A stretch of DNA of 64,000 nt from Orychophragmus violaceus (lineage: Eukaryota > Streptophyta > Magnoliopsida > Brassicales > Brassicaceae), in the NCBI GenBank assembly GCA_030180135.1, contig CM058236.1, forward strand, positions 57,315,728 through 57,379,727. Direction: 5' to 3'. A program made the position numbers and the translations under genes. The notes under the pieces were generated by a model. The model saw only the letters and a list, made by a program, of their open reading frames with translations, was not told where the DNA came from and made no database searches. Within the stretch, counting starts at the first letter, position 1; the number at the start of each line of letters is the position of its first letter. This document shows, piece after piece, positions 33,433-44,402 of the stretch.

Positions 33433-36400
33433 CCCTAATCCTTTTGTCTCAATATCTCGATCTGGCATAAGGCAAGATGCGTGTCATCCTTATATAGCCA
33501 GACCATGTTTATCGGAACAGATTTGATACTGACAATGCAAACGACTTGGGCAAGTCCGTTTGGGAGTGGCCACTCTCTTACCAGCTATCAAGTCTCCGAT
33601 TGGCCTAGAGATATTTCCTCCGTTATACGGCAGGGACAAATCCCATCTTGTTCCATCACTATGAACTACACACTTTATAATACACCCAACCAAGGTCCTT
33701 ATAGCTCCCAGTTACGAAACAGCGTTAGACAATGATCAAAGCGCATCACTCCATGTGCAGCCACATGCATGCGAACTTAGGTCTAAGGACTATACTCTAT
33801 AGTCGTATATGAGAACCTCTTATGACACAGATATTAATATCTTGTAGAGTTCTCATCAGCGGGCCATGTCCGGTCATATGCTCCCCTACATATACCTATG
33901 TGTCGACTTTGATGCCGCGCATCTATGACCCCTCGAAACTTGGTCATAAGTCTCAACACAATCTAGTCTCAAGTGGTTGTTGGTGTTCCAAATTTAAAAA
34001 CCTTCGACTATGGACACTATGATTTATGTCATTTCGTCAAATATGGGGTTTCAGGATCAAGTCTACTCATGTACTTCGATGGCCCATATATAATGACATG
34101 AATCATTTTGGAACGATTATTTATATCACAGTTAAAATAATCCAGAAATCATAGGTTTCATAAACATAAAATATTATGTTTACATGAACCTTTCAAAACA
34201 ACTAAGTAAAGCCCTTTACAAACTCCCACTGAAATTAAGACTACATCTTAATTTCACTCATCCTACAGCTACAGTCCGCGACTCGTGCTTAGGCCTAAGG
34301 AGTGGCTTCGTTAATAGATTAGCAACGTTCTCATTCGATGAAACTTGCTTATCTACTTAACATCTCTGTCATTTATCTCACGGAATAGGTTATACCTATC
34401 CTCAAGGTGTTTGGATCTCTGATGTGCAGCTAGTCTCATCTATGCTATGAATCACATCAAGTTCAGTGATGAACTCTTCTATCCAAACAACCTCTTTCGC
34501 CGCTTCTCAAGCTGCGAAATGTTCAGCTTAAGTCATGGAGTCAGCAACAGTGCCTTGCACCGCCAGACAGACACAAGATATAGCCGGACTGTGACCAGGA
34601 ATTATCTTTGTCTATTGGAAACTTGCCTTTCAGACTCTATCGACTTGTAGCACCTCACTTTCTCCGTAAACCAAGAACTTATCCTTACTATTCCTCAAAT
34701 ACTTTAGGGTATTCTTTACGGCAATCCAGTGATTCTTTGCTGGATTTGACTGGTCTTTACTTGTCTTGCTTAACAATAAAGCAACATCAAAACAAGTACG
34801 TGTCATGGCATACATGATAGATCCAATTGCCGACGCATATGGAATCTCATCCATGCATTCAAGCTCAGCAGATATCGTAGGATACTGTTTCTTGCTTAAC
34901 ATATTGCCATGTGACATTGGCATAAAACCCTTCTTGGAGTGCTGAAAACGTGTAGGACTTTGTCAATTTAAGAATCCTGACTTTGTCCTACCAGCTCTTT
35001 TGAATCTCTATCTTTAGATCCAAAATCCAAGAACATACGTGGCTTTACCCATGTCAATCATAAAACCAACTCCCAAGTCAGTCCTTTACCGACTGCAGTA
35101 TTGGGACGTTATTTCCGAGAATCAGTATGTCATTGACATACACTATGAGAAATGCAACATCGCTCCCACTTATCTATTAGTAAACGCACAGTTCCATTTC
35201 GTTCCTGTTCAAGTCAAAACCTTGACTACTTCAACAGAACGAAGATTCCAACTCCGATATGTTTGCTTCCATCCATGAATGGATCAATGAAGCTAGCTTA
35301 CACAAAATGTAATTTTTCGGAGTTCGGGCTCACTTTCGCTTCTTTGAATTTCGCAGATTCGTCGCTTTCAATGATCATCAGATCATGCGAACTTTCAATG
35401 ATCATCAGGTTCAACTAATGACGAGAAATCACTCTCAGATTAGTGACTGATTCATTCATATCTGCGAACTTCAGGCTCTACAGGTGTAGATTCTACAGAA
35501 ATCTGTAAATCCATCCGCTGCTCTTCCTCAACAGGATGAGCAGCCTTGGTTACACTTTCCTCCTGTATTTCTCGAAATTCTTCGAGTTACACTTTTACTC
35601 CCACTGTTCTTCTTGGAAAGTAACTTCCCTTCTTAGAAAACAGAATGGACGTAAAAGTAACAAGCCTTGGTTTCCCTAGGACAACCAGCGAAGTAGCACA
35701 ACTACAAATACTCAGTAAAGACGAATTTGGATCGATTCCAATCCACATTTACGTGGTGTCTTTCAACTGATATTGGTGGAACTATTTCAGCGTAAACTTA
35801 GATATTTCTAGAGCGTTATTCTTAAAGAATATCATGGAAGATTCGTGTGACTCATCTTTAATCATTTCCATTAAGATCTGATTCTTTCTCACAGAAACAC
35901 CTCTAGGTTTTCAGGAGAAATGAGCTGTGAAACGACTTCACACTCATTCAGATGATCACACCATCAATGACTTAAGTATTCTCACTCGAGATCTAATCCA
36001 GAGTCTCAATACTTCTGTCACTCAGATTCTATACTTCATTCTGGAACTCTTTCGACCATGTCAAAGAATTCCGACTTGTGTCTCATCATATGAACACAGT
36101 CTTACTCACTGAAGTAATCAGTAGAGACAATGAAGTACAGGAAATTTTCTCTGGCATTACTGCTCATCGGACCACATACATGAGTATGTTCAATCTCCAA
36201 TAAGCCTTTGGGCCTTTCTCTAGCTCGGCTAAGATGGGCCATTTGTCTTTTGGTCTAGTAAGCAGAATTCAAATCTCATAAGATATCCATTCAAATGAGC
36301 CCAAAAGTCCATAACTATGGGGTTTCTGAATCTGACTTACTCTATGTGACCAAAACATTTATGCCAAGAAAAATCAGGTTTAATTCATCAGATTTAAACC

Positions 36401-36770
36401 AATTGCGGTATTTATGTTACATTTTAGGCACTCTATGGTTTAAGATATAAAACCCATTCCTTGAATAGGGTGCTACAATTAATATTTCATTAAGATCAAA
36501 AGAACAAAACTTGTCTTTTATCAAATTGAAAAACATTCAAATTCTTACAAGAAAATGAAAGACAACTCTGCTTAAAGCAGGTACATTGTAGCAATTACTT
36601 AATACAAAACCAAGCCTCAAAGGCATCTACAAGTGAAAACCCTATGGCTGAGGCAGCATCCATAGCTCCTTCCAGACATGCAGTTCCACTTGTCCTTCCT
36701 TCAACGTTTTACTGTTGCTCAGGCTCTGCATATTATAACAAATATCAGTGCCACAACCAGTATCCAATAC
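33433..36770 (-). pseudogene. Copia C decayed pol region
   Basis: Minus-strand fragments of reverse transcriptase/RNase H are recognisable. At 34630-34923 the frame has IPYASAIGSIMYAMTRT and KNTLKYLRNSKDKFLVYG, which match the same region of Copia B. Around them are many deletions and stops. No protease, integrase core or YVDD motif could be read in an intact frame. Confidence 0.75.
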
Positions 36771-37661
36771 CTATAAGGTATAACTTGAAGTAATAACATG
36801 AATACCTGAGGAAGTAGTCTCATACATCGACTTTAACTCCTCATAATCTTCCATGAATTTAATGCAATTTCTCTTCCAATGCCCAGTATCTTTACAGTAG
36901 CAGCACTTACCAACGTAAGAGGTATCTGACTCGGGCTCAGAAGACACACGCTTGCCATGATTCAAAATCTGGACAACTTTGTCTTCACCCTTGTCAGCAC
37001 TAGGTTTAGTAAACCTACCCTTCTCATCCATGAGATTGTACAGGGTACTCTTCACGTTTGGCTCAACTGTCTTGAGCATATCATGCAGTTCAGTCAGCGT
37101 CTTTGTTAAGCCTTTCTTGATATAGTTCCTTCTGAACTTATCATAGCTTGACGGCAGTGACTGCAGAATGATCTCAGTTGCCAATTCTTGGCTAACTGGA
37201 TAATCCAGTTTCCTCAGGTTATCAATGTAACCCATCATTTTACTGACATGAGGACTTACTGGATGATCATTTGGTAGCTTGCAGCTAGTGAGAGACTTAA
37301 CCAACTGGTATCTCTCCACTCTTACCTGCTCCTGAAATTTCAATTTCAGGCTGCTGATCATCTCTATTGGCGACTCCATGTTCTCATATTGCTTCAGCAA
37401 ATCTGAGTCCATGGTAGCCAATATCAGACCACGCACATCTACCGCATCATCATAATGCTTATTCCAAGCATTACGTACTGCATGACAGGCCTTGGATCCG
37501 ATCCTCTCGGGGAGAGCTTTCTCAAGGACATAGTCCTTTCTCTCATGCCTGAGAACTAGCCTCAGGTTCCGCGACCAAGTCAAGAAATTTGATCCGTTCA
37601 GTTTGTCCATCTCAAGGACATACCGGATCGAGAAAGTGTTTTGATTGTTTGTGCTCGTCAT
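36771..37661 (-). CDS. Copia C Gag (intact, no Pol)
   Basis: A 296-residue frame closely similar to the Gag part of the Copia B polyprotein (FSIRYVLEMDKLNGSNFLTW, ILQSLPSSYDKF). It has a zinc knuckle CCYCKDTGHWKRNC near residues 253-266 and stops by itself shortly after the knuckle. It is the only intact frame in this element, so Copia C could supply Gag but not enzymes. Confidence 0.85.
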   Translation of the reverse strand: MTSTNNQNTFSIRYVLEMDKLNGSNFLTWSRNLRLVLRHERKDYVLEKALPERIGSKACHAVRNAWNKHYDDAVDVRGLILATMDSDLLKQYENMESPIEMISSLKLKFQEQVRVERYQLVKSLTSCKLPNDHPVSPHVSKMMGYIDNLRKLDYPVSQELATEIILQSLPSSYDKFRRNYIKKGLTKTLTELHDMLKTVEPNVKSTLYNLMDEKGRFTKPSADKGEDKVVQILNHGKRVSSEPESDTSYVGKCCYCKDTGHWKRNCIKFMEDYEELKSMYETTSSGIHVITSSYTL

Positions 37662-39320
37662 AGCTGAAATTTAGAGATAAATAGAGTTTTAGTTATTTAG
37701 TTCATAAAAGAGTAATCTTAATAACTTATAAGAAGACTCGCATTGCATTCAAAATTTCTTTGTTTAACCTCATAAGAATGCAATGATTCCGAGACCCATG
37801 TTCAGCTAAATCCAAAGTGGGCCACTGGCCGTCACCCGGAATTAGCTTTACTTGGTAAGCATACACACAGCTAGTTATATCTCATATAACTCTCGGTTGT
37901 GAATTGGGCCCAAGGCCCAAAACACCAGATGTCTCAAGGCCCGGGACTCCCGATGGCCCAGTCAAGGAAACCAATCTCTTACAGCCAAATAATCACTAAA
38001 GTCTGGGACTCCCAATGAAATTAGTGACTATATACTACTTTACTTACGCGAAAACAGACACCTCACACTGTAAGCCATATCTGTAATCGAATAAGCGTTA
38101 AGTAGCTGACAAGATTGGAAAGACATCCAAGCTTGATATTGTTTTGAGGATTTTCAGTTTTATTTCCAAAAATAGAAGATTACTATTTTGGGAAACTTAC
38201 TTATTTTAGAAACTTTCTAAATTTAGTAACATACTAAAAATAGAAATTTCTAATTTAATATTTTATAAATATTTTCGGGTTGGGTCACAAATTATAGGCC
38301 CAATTCTTGGCCCAAGACCATAGAATTCCAGTTGGCCCAATAATTTGACATAACCGTCGGTTTATTAATTCTGGTCCAAGACCAAATTAACTATCAAAAC
38401 CATCGGTTATTTACTAAACCAGACCAGCTCTAAATTATTTGGTCCAACCAAATCAAACTTAGACCAGCCTTCGGTTTAGGTTAAAATTCAATTTTATGAA
38501 TTTCAATCCGGTTTAACCAGAAATTAAATAATACCATGTATTAAATAATCTCCAGCAAACCGCGATTTTGGGTTAACCGCTTGAACCATAATTATTCAAT
38601 GCTTTGAATTTGATTTTGTCTTTTAGCTTAAGACAAAACTTGATCTTGTGATACTTATACAAGAAGACAAAACGAATTTGTCCTTTTCCATTTCATAATT
38701 GATCGATTATTATCAAGCATAACAAAGTCAACATGCCATAAACATCACGATTCTTAACATCACTAAAGACAAACGATGTTTTTGTCCTTTTTCTAATTAA
38801 ACAATCGATTATGACCTTGTACAAATCATGTGATAATTATCGAAACCTTGAGTCAATAAGCGAACTATACAATCACTAAAGACAAAATCAAGTTGACAAT
38901 CGATTTACTATTATGAAACAAAGTCAACGAGTCGAACATCATCAACAAACACGATTTTCATTATTAACAAACAAACACGATTTTCAATGTTATTCGATTG
39001 CTTACCAAAGTCAACATGCGTTTTGTTTTCAATTCAATAATTGATCGTACAACAAGATGATCTTGACAATCACAAAAGACAAACAAACGATTTGACTTTT
39101 CCATTCGATTCATGCCATTAATAATCACTTAAGCAAAACGTATCAAACTCAATTTGAATGATAATTAATACAATTCAAACAATCGATTCCTTTTAGCAAA
39201 CAAAAGTCAAACTTCGATTGTTAATTAATTGTAAAGCAAAGTGATCATGCGATTCAATTGATACTTTAAGCAAATCAAAATCGATTCATTCAAAGATCCA
39301 AAAGCAAAAACCTAATGACC
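37662..39320 (-). other. Copia C untranslated leader
   Basis: No ORF. The part next to gag shares GGGCCTTGAGACATC and GGGAGTCCCGGGCC motifs with the Copia B leader. The primer-site side is rich in AATCGATTR and CAAAGTCAA motifs. Confidence 0.6.
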
Positions 39321-39335
39321 AGGCTCTGATACCAC

Positions 39336-40007
39336 TGAAGGATTATGTGTTTTTCCATGGTTCAATTCCCAAATTGCAACCTAGCACATAATCTTAAACA
39401 GATCTAGGTGATTTGCAATTGAATCATAAAACAAACCTGGACATTACCTTTTGCAGCGGAATGATTGTAATGTCGAGATCAACGAACAGATGAATACCTG
39501 TTCCTCCTTTGGTATCCACACGCTTACAAGCACGGATGGCTGCTAGACCGGATGGATCAACAGAGAGTGAGAGAGATTAGAGAGAGAGGGAGGCCACGGC
39601 TGCCACTCTCAAAATCGCCAACATGGCTTAGGGTTACAATACCCATGTTGCAATCTTATTGATTCACTAATGGGCCCAAGTTTAATTAATTAAACTAATG
39701 GTCCATTAGACTTTTGGACCCAAGACACAAATCAGACAAAAGCCCATTTGTTGTCTGCCCAACTCTCTGTACAAATACAGTAAATGCCTTAGCATCTTAC
39801 CGTATTAATTCCATCTTAACTTTCCCGTTAGCTATGGTGTGTGACCCTTCGGGATCATACAATACTGGTAATAAGTCCTAAACTTATAGATCATGAGCGG
39901 GCTCTAGCAAGTCATCATGATCACCCAGTATTTATGACTTATGTATGATCTCGACATTTATCATACTTTCTAGAGATAGTACAGTAGATTTCAGGACATT
40001 CCCAACA
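39336..40007 (-). repeat. Copia C 5' LTR (right copy)
   Basis: Same length as the left copy with about four visible substitutions. Confidence 0.93.
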
Positions 40008-40012
40008 GTTAT

Positions 40013-41370
40013 TGTGGTGAGTTTTGCGTGCAGGTTTACTAGACTGTTCGGTGTTGGGCCGAGTAGTCATTGCGGACACTTACTCCGGTCTCGGGACCGG
40101 GTAAGTTAGTGGTGCTGACTAGGTATCTTACCTAGTCAGAGCGGTGAGTTGGGTAGCGTAGTGGCTTGCGGAATGGTTGGGATTATTATTGTTGCTATTG
40201 ATTGCGTGTTCTGTGCTAGTGTCCCAGCGAGTCTGCGTGTTTACATTTATGCACTAGGACGATAGGGTGCGTTAGATTCCGCAAGCCTAGGTGTTTTGTT
40301 TACGTTCCGGTACCTCTGACCCGATTGGATCCTCGGGTTTGACCTAACCGGGCCATGGTGGTTCTGGTTATGGTGTTAACCTATCGGGTGACGCCAGTAG
40401 GTGTGCGGTCCGGAGAATACGGGGTCATGTCCTAGGGCCGGACTGCATGGAAACTCGGGCTATCTAGGGGTAGTCAGAGTCACCGCGTATCGATGGACAG
40501 AGAACGGTGTCCTATGCGTGAGTCTTCATGAGCACGTATAGGAGTCGAGGGTTAGTTGCCAAATAGGCGATGATGTGAACCCGTGGGAGTTACCGAGATC
40601 GTAGGGCCCAGTGTTATTATTTATCCTTTGTCGTCGTGCGTAGATAGATCGAGTCTAATCGGGGACATGTGCCGCAGTGCCTTCGATTTTTTTAACTCTC
40701 TCTCTCCCTTATCTTGGCTATTGATTGTGTGTGGGTTTATTACGCCATGGTAGCGCGTGATCGACCATTTATTTCTTGCTGATTGTTATTTTGGGTTTCG
40801 GGGCGGGGTTTGTAGAGTTAGATAGATTAGAAGCCAGTAGTGGGGAGCCGATTCACTGGGTAATCTTAGATTGCTCATTAGACTCTTTTGTGTTTTCAGG
40901 TTTCAGCGACGGACGTGGGAGGTCCTCGGTGTAGCTTCGGGTTGCTTGTGACGTGTTTTGATTCGAGATTTTTGGATGTTTGATTTTCGGTTCGGCAGCT
41001 GCGCCTTTTATGTTTTGAGTGTTTTTGATTGTTTATGTATTGTTATTGACGATTGTTTGTAAAATTGTTAAACGTTGTATTCGATGTTTAACTCCTTAAA
41101 AATGAGATTGTTTCCCTGATATGAGGTTTGGTCCGAACCGACACAACTCGTTGAAGTCGTGCAAGTAGTACTGCTTGCGCTACGGATACGAGGATAGCGG
41201 AGTCGTAAATAGATCGGTGCGAGCCTTTTGTCTCAAACCGAACTATCTTTGGCTTCGTCCTGTAGCGAACTTTTCCCGTTCGACTTGCTCGGGTTCGATT
41301 GGTCATGTTCTTGTTTGATTGTTGACCGGTCAGCTCGGCGGTCAGCGGAGAATGGGAAAGGGGCGTTACA
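40013..41370 (+). repeat. Gypsy D 3' LTR, second part
   Basis: Continues the LTR after Copia C and ends GGGGCGTTACA before GTTTC. 40577-40610 matches the remnant in the 5' LTR. No gene. Confidence 0.8.
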
Positions 41371-41397
41371 GTTTCTATCTTTCTCAGTCCCTCTATT

Positions 41398-41896
41398 TGT
41401 AGGGCTGAAACTATTATTCATGATAGGAAATTCGATCTAGAATTTATTATGAAATATTCCAAAAAATTCGAACATTCGGTGAGTCGGATTCAAATCCGAA
41501 TAATAAAATCTAGAATCTCTTCAAACCGGATCTGAATCCAGATATCTTAATTTTGAAGTCCGTATATTCGGAACCGAATCTGGACCATTAAATATATTAA
41601 AATATTTAAAAAATATTTTAAATATAATATATGGGTTCTTATATATATATATTAATTGTGACAATGTTTTATATTAGATTTTATTCAAATATTTTATAAA
41701 AAAAATTATTTGATAGTTACATTTAGATTTTTAACATTTTATTCATTAGTTTTATGGACCGGATCTGAATTTGTATATCCATGTATATATTGATTTTTAA
41801 ACGAATATCCGGAACTCATATATTTTAAAGCCATAGATCAGGATCCGAATGCGAATATTTTAATTTTTTGGATATGTGGATCCATCAGACCTCTAA
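41398..41896. repeat. AT-rich repeat with ATTCGG/GGATCCG motifs, unit 1 copy
   Basis: Bounded by TAGGGCTGAAACTATTATTC and GATCCATCAGACCTCTA. Internal CGGATATTCG-like motifs occur in both orientations. The matching copy is at 51126-51637, so it predates the tandem duplication. It could be an old hAT-type MITE, but no target duplication is seen. Confidence 0.45.
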
Positions 41897-42119
41897 TCTT
41901 AATTCACATTGTTTTATTTGCCCCAGATGAGCTTTAGACATAAATTTCATCATAATTTGTTTACATTATTAAAGTGTGGAGCTAATGTTAGAAAATATTA
42001 TGGAAAAAGGTAAACAAATAATGTTGGAAATGTTATGGAAACTAAAAAGATACAATTGCAAAGAGTTAAAACTTTTTCTCTTGACAAGTCTCTTTCTAAC
42101 TTTTTATTTCGACAAGTCT

Positions 42120-42786
42120 CACGGATCAGTCTTGTGTCGGCCCCAATTACTTTTGTTTTGTTCTCCGATCCTCTTTGCTTGTAACATCTCCAGAGGATTT
42201 TGATGGTTTTGTGTGTTGTTTTGCTAATACTCTCGATTTACTGTCCGGTTTTGGATTCCGGCTTCATGCCGGATTTTTTCAGCTTTGGATTGATCTGGAC
42301 TCGCTCGCCTTCGGTGAGCCTTCTCGATCTATTAGATCGGGTATTCGTGTGCCTCAACCCCTGCTCGAATCTCGGTAAAGCAACAGTGGAAAGAGGTGGA
42401 TCAATTAGTTTGGGTCCGACGACGAATTTCCATGGATCTATCGAGTTGTCGGCGATGTTTGTAAGCTGTTCTCCCTCTTATGCGGTCCTACTTGGCAAAG
42501 TTTTGTAGGGATAGTGATCGACAGCACAAATCGACGTAATTGTATGGTAATTCATCAGTGACGGCGAATCGCAATTCTCTCCGGTGACAGTGTGCATAAC
42601 AGAGTTTTTGTGGCGACAAAGCGTGTACGTGATTCATCGACCACGTGGCTTATACATGAACCTATCGAGATGATTGGTTTAATGGATTGGGTCTATTAAA
42701 TTCATTTTTAACCCATGTAATTCTCCAATTGTAGTGTACTTGGTTTATTGGACTTGTTTAATAAAATAGTTTGTTGACAAAAAATA
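42120..42786 (+). mobile_element. 3' end of a LINE/SINE-like retroelement upstream of DUF1068 copy 1
   Basis: A GC-richer segment ends TTTAATAAAATAGTTTGTTG plus an A-run, as in Arabidopsis-type LINE 3' ends. It is shared with unit 2 (51860-52609). The left boundary is uncertain and no protein domain is visible. Confidence 0.4.
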
Positions 42787-42900
42787 AAGAAAAACGAAAT
42801 GCGAAACGGGGCCGTTTCCCTTCTTCCCACTATCGCCATTATTGCTTTAGGTTTTGATCTGATCGACAAATTTTCAAATTGAGCTTTTGTTACCGCAGCA

Positions 42901-43863
42901 ATGGCGCGGAAGTCGGGAAACTGCATGAGATTTCTGGTGATATTTGCGGTAGTATCAGCTCTAGTTGTGTGTGGACCTGCACTTTATTGGAAATTTAACA
43001 AGGATTTTGTTGGATCTGCTCGTAGCAACTCCGTGTGTCCTCCTTGTGTTTGTGATTGTCCTCCTCCTTTGTCTCTCCTCGAGATTGCTCCCGGTACTGT
43101 AACCATCTTCTCTTTCTCTCTGATTGAGTCTAGCATCTGTGTGCTCCGTTTGATTCAGAAATTAGGAGAAATTTGTTTGATTTTAGAGTGATTACGGAAA
43201 AAATTCGAGGCACCATTTTCTCCGAAGCATTGGGTGGTTTCTGTGATGAATCTTTTGCGTTTTGATCTTCCCATTATCGAAGCCCTAAGAATCTTTCCAT
43301 TGTCTAATATGTTTCATTCTCTTATTGTATTCTTTTGCAGGGCTTGCAAATCTTTCTATTTCAGGTTAGATCTCGTTCTCTAACTTGAATTTATTTTTGA
43401 AACTTGTCCTTTTAGAAACATTGTTGATAGCTATTGAAATAAGATGAATGAGATGATTTATCCTTATGGAATCATTTGAAAACCTGTGAATTTGGTGAAT
43501 CTGTAACCAATAGAACGTTTCTGATGAGAGAAACTAGTTTATTAAGATTACTCTATTTGGGGTTCTTGATCATTCATGGTAGCATGATGTTTTCTTATCC
43601 ACTGCATTTAGAAACACTTTCAACAGATGGTTGCTGTAGTTATCTCTTTGCAACATCTTCCTCTATTAGTCCATGGAACCTAGAATATGAATATTAACTT
43701 ATGTTGTGTGACAGATTGTGGAGGCGATGATCCAGGACTCAAACAGGAAATGGAGAAACAGTTTGTGGATCTTCTCACAGAAGAGCTGAAGCTGCAAGAA
43801 GCAGTTTCAGAAGAGCATAGTCATCACATGAGTGTTACACTTGCCGAAGCAAAATATATGTAG
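42901..43863 (+). pseudogene. DUF1068 family protein, copy 1, truncated C-terminus
   Basis: Exons 42901-43093, 43341-43364 and 43715-43863. Exons 1 and 2 match copy 2 apart from a few substitutions: a membrane anchor at residues 9-30, a CPPCVCDCPPP cysteine motif, then the start of the coiled region ELKQEMEKQF-like. A deletion of about 155 bp after LAEAK removes the rest of exon 3 and brings in YM and a stop. About 55 C-terminal residues are lost. It could still be transcribed. Gypsy D inserted about 1.5 kb upstream. Confidence 0.85.
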
Positions 43864-44402
43864 CTCTTTTTTGTTTTGCTCTTGGATCAATATAGCTAAA
43901 AGGGTTGGCCTTGTATTGACTTTTGTTCTGATATATATATTCGTCCAGTCACATTTGACGAGAAGTCACCGACTTCTGTATTTTATTGTTCATTGGCAAA
44001 TCCAACCATCAAATTCTCATTAGCCAGAGACAAATAACTATGGATTGTTTATTGTTGAGATTTGCATCTGATTGAGACAGCAAGACTGATATGATTCTTA
44101 AGAGGATTTGTATATCTGTGATATAAGCTTGGCCTAAGCATAAGTAGGTCAATAGCCACTTGGACTCTGTATTTCTTCTTTGTAAAGACTAACAAAGACT
44201 TTTCTCAGATGTTAAGAAACATGAGAATGTGTGAAGGGAGACAAGAGCAGAGAAGAGACAAAACTGGAGAAATATAAAAATTGCAAGAAGGTTGACATAA
44301 TGCAGCATATGATAGCTCCAGGTATCACGCGGTATCAACTTTCAATATTCATTAATGCACAAAACCAGCTGCTCTTTTCTATTTATTCGATTGTTTATCT
44401 TA

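Larger units (their letters stand above)
32684..40012 (-). mobile_element. Copia C: gag-only Copia element nested in the Gypsy D LTR
   Basis: 672-bp LTRs at 32689-33360 and 39336-40007 differ at about four positions. The target duplication GTTAT is at 32684-32688 and 40008-40012. In minus orientation the primer site GTGGTATCAGAGCCT abuts the right LTR (39321-39335). Gag is open (36771-37661), while the pol region is reduced to scattered remnants. LTR and Gag resemble Copia B, so it is a diverged relative. Confidence 0.94.
28212..41375 (+). mobile_element. Gypsy D: large non-autonomous LTR retrotransposon with 3.5-kb LTR
   Basis: The element 28217-41370 starts TGTGATACCCCG and ends GGGGCGTTACA, with target duplication GTTTC at 28212-28216 and 41371-41375. 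A second copy of the LTR start lies at 30499 after a purine-rich AAGTGGGGAAGAA, so 30499-41370 is the 3' LTR. Subtracting Copia C leaves about 3.55 kb. The terminal motif and long LTR suggest the Tekay/Del-type Gypsy group (inference). Inside is a zinc-knuckle ORF but no protease, reverse transcriptase or integrase. The empty site is preserved in unit 2 at about 51095. Confidence 0.88.
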
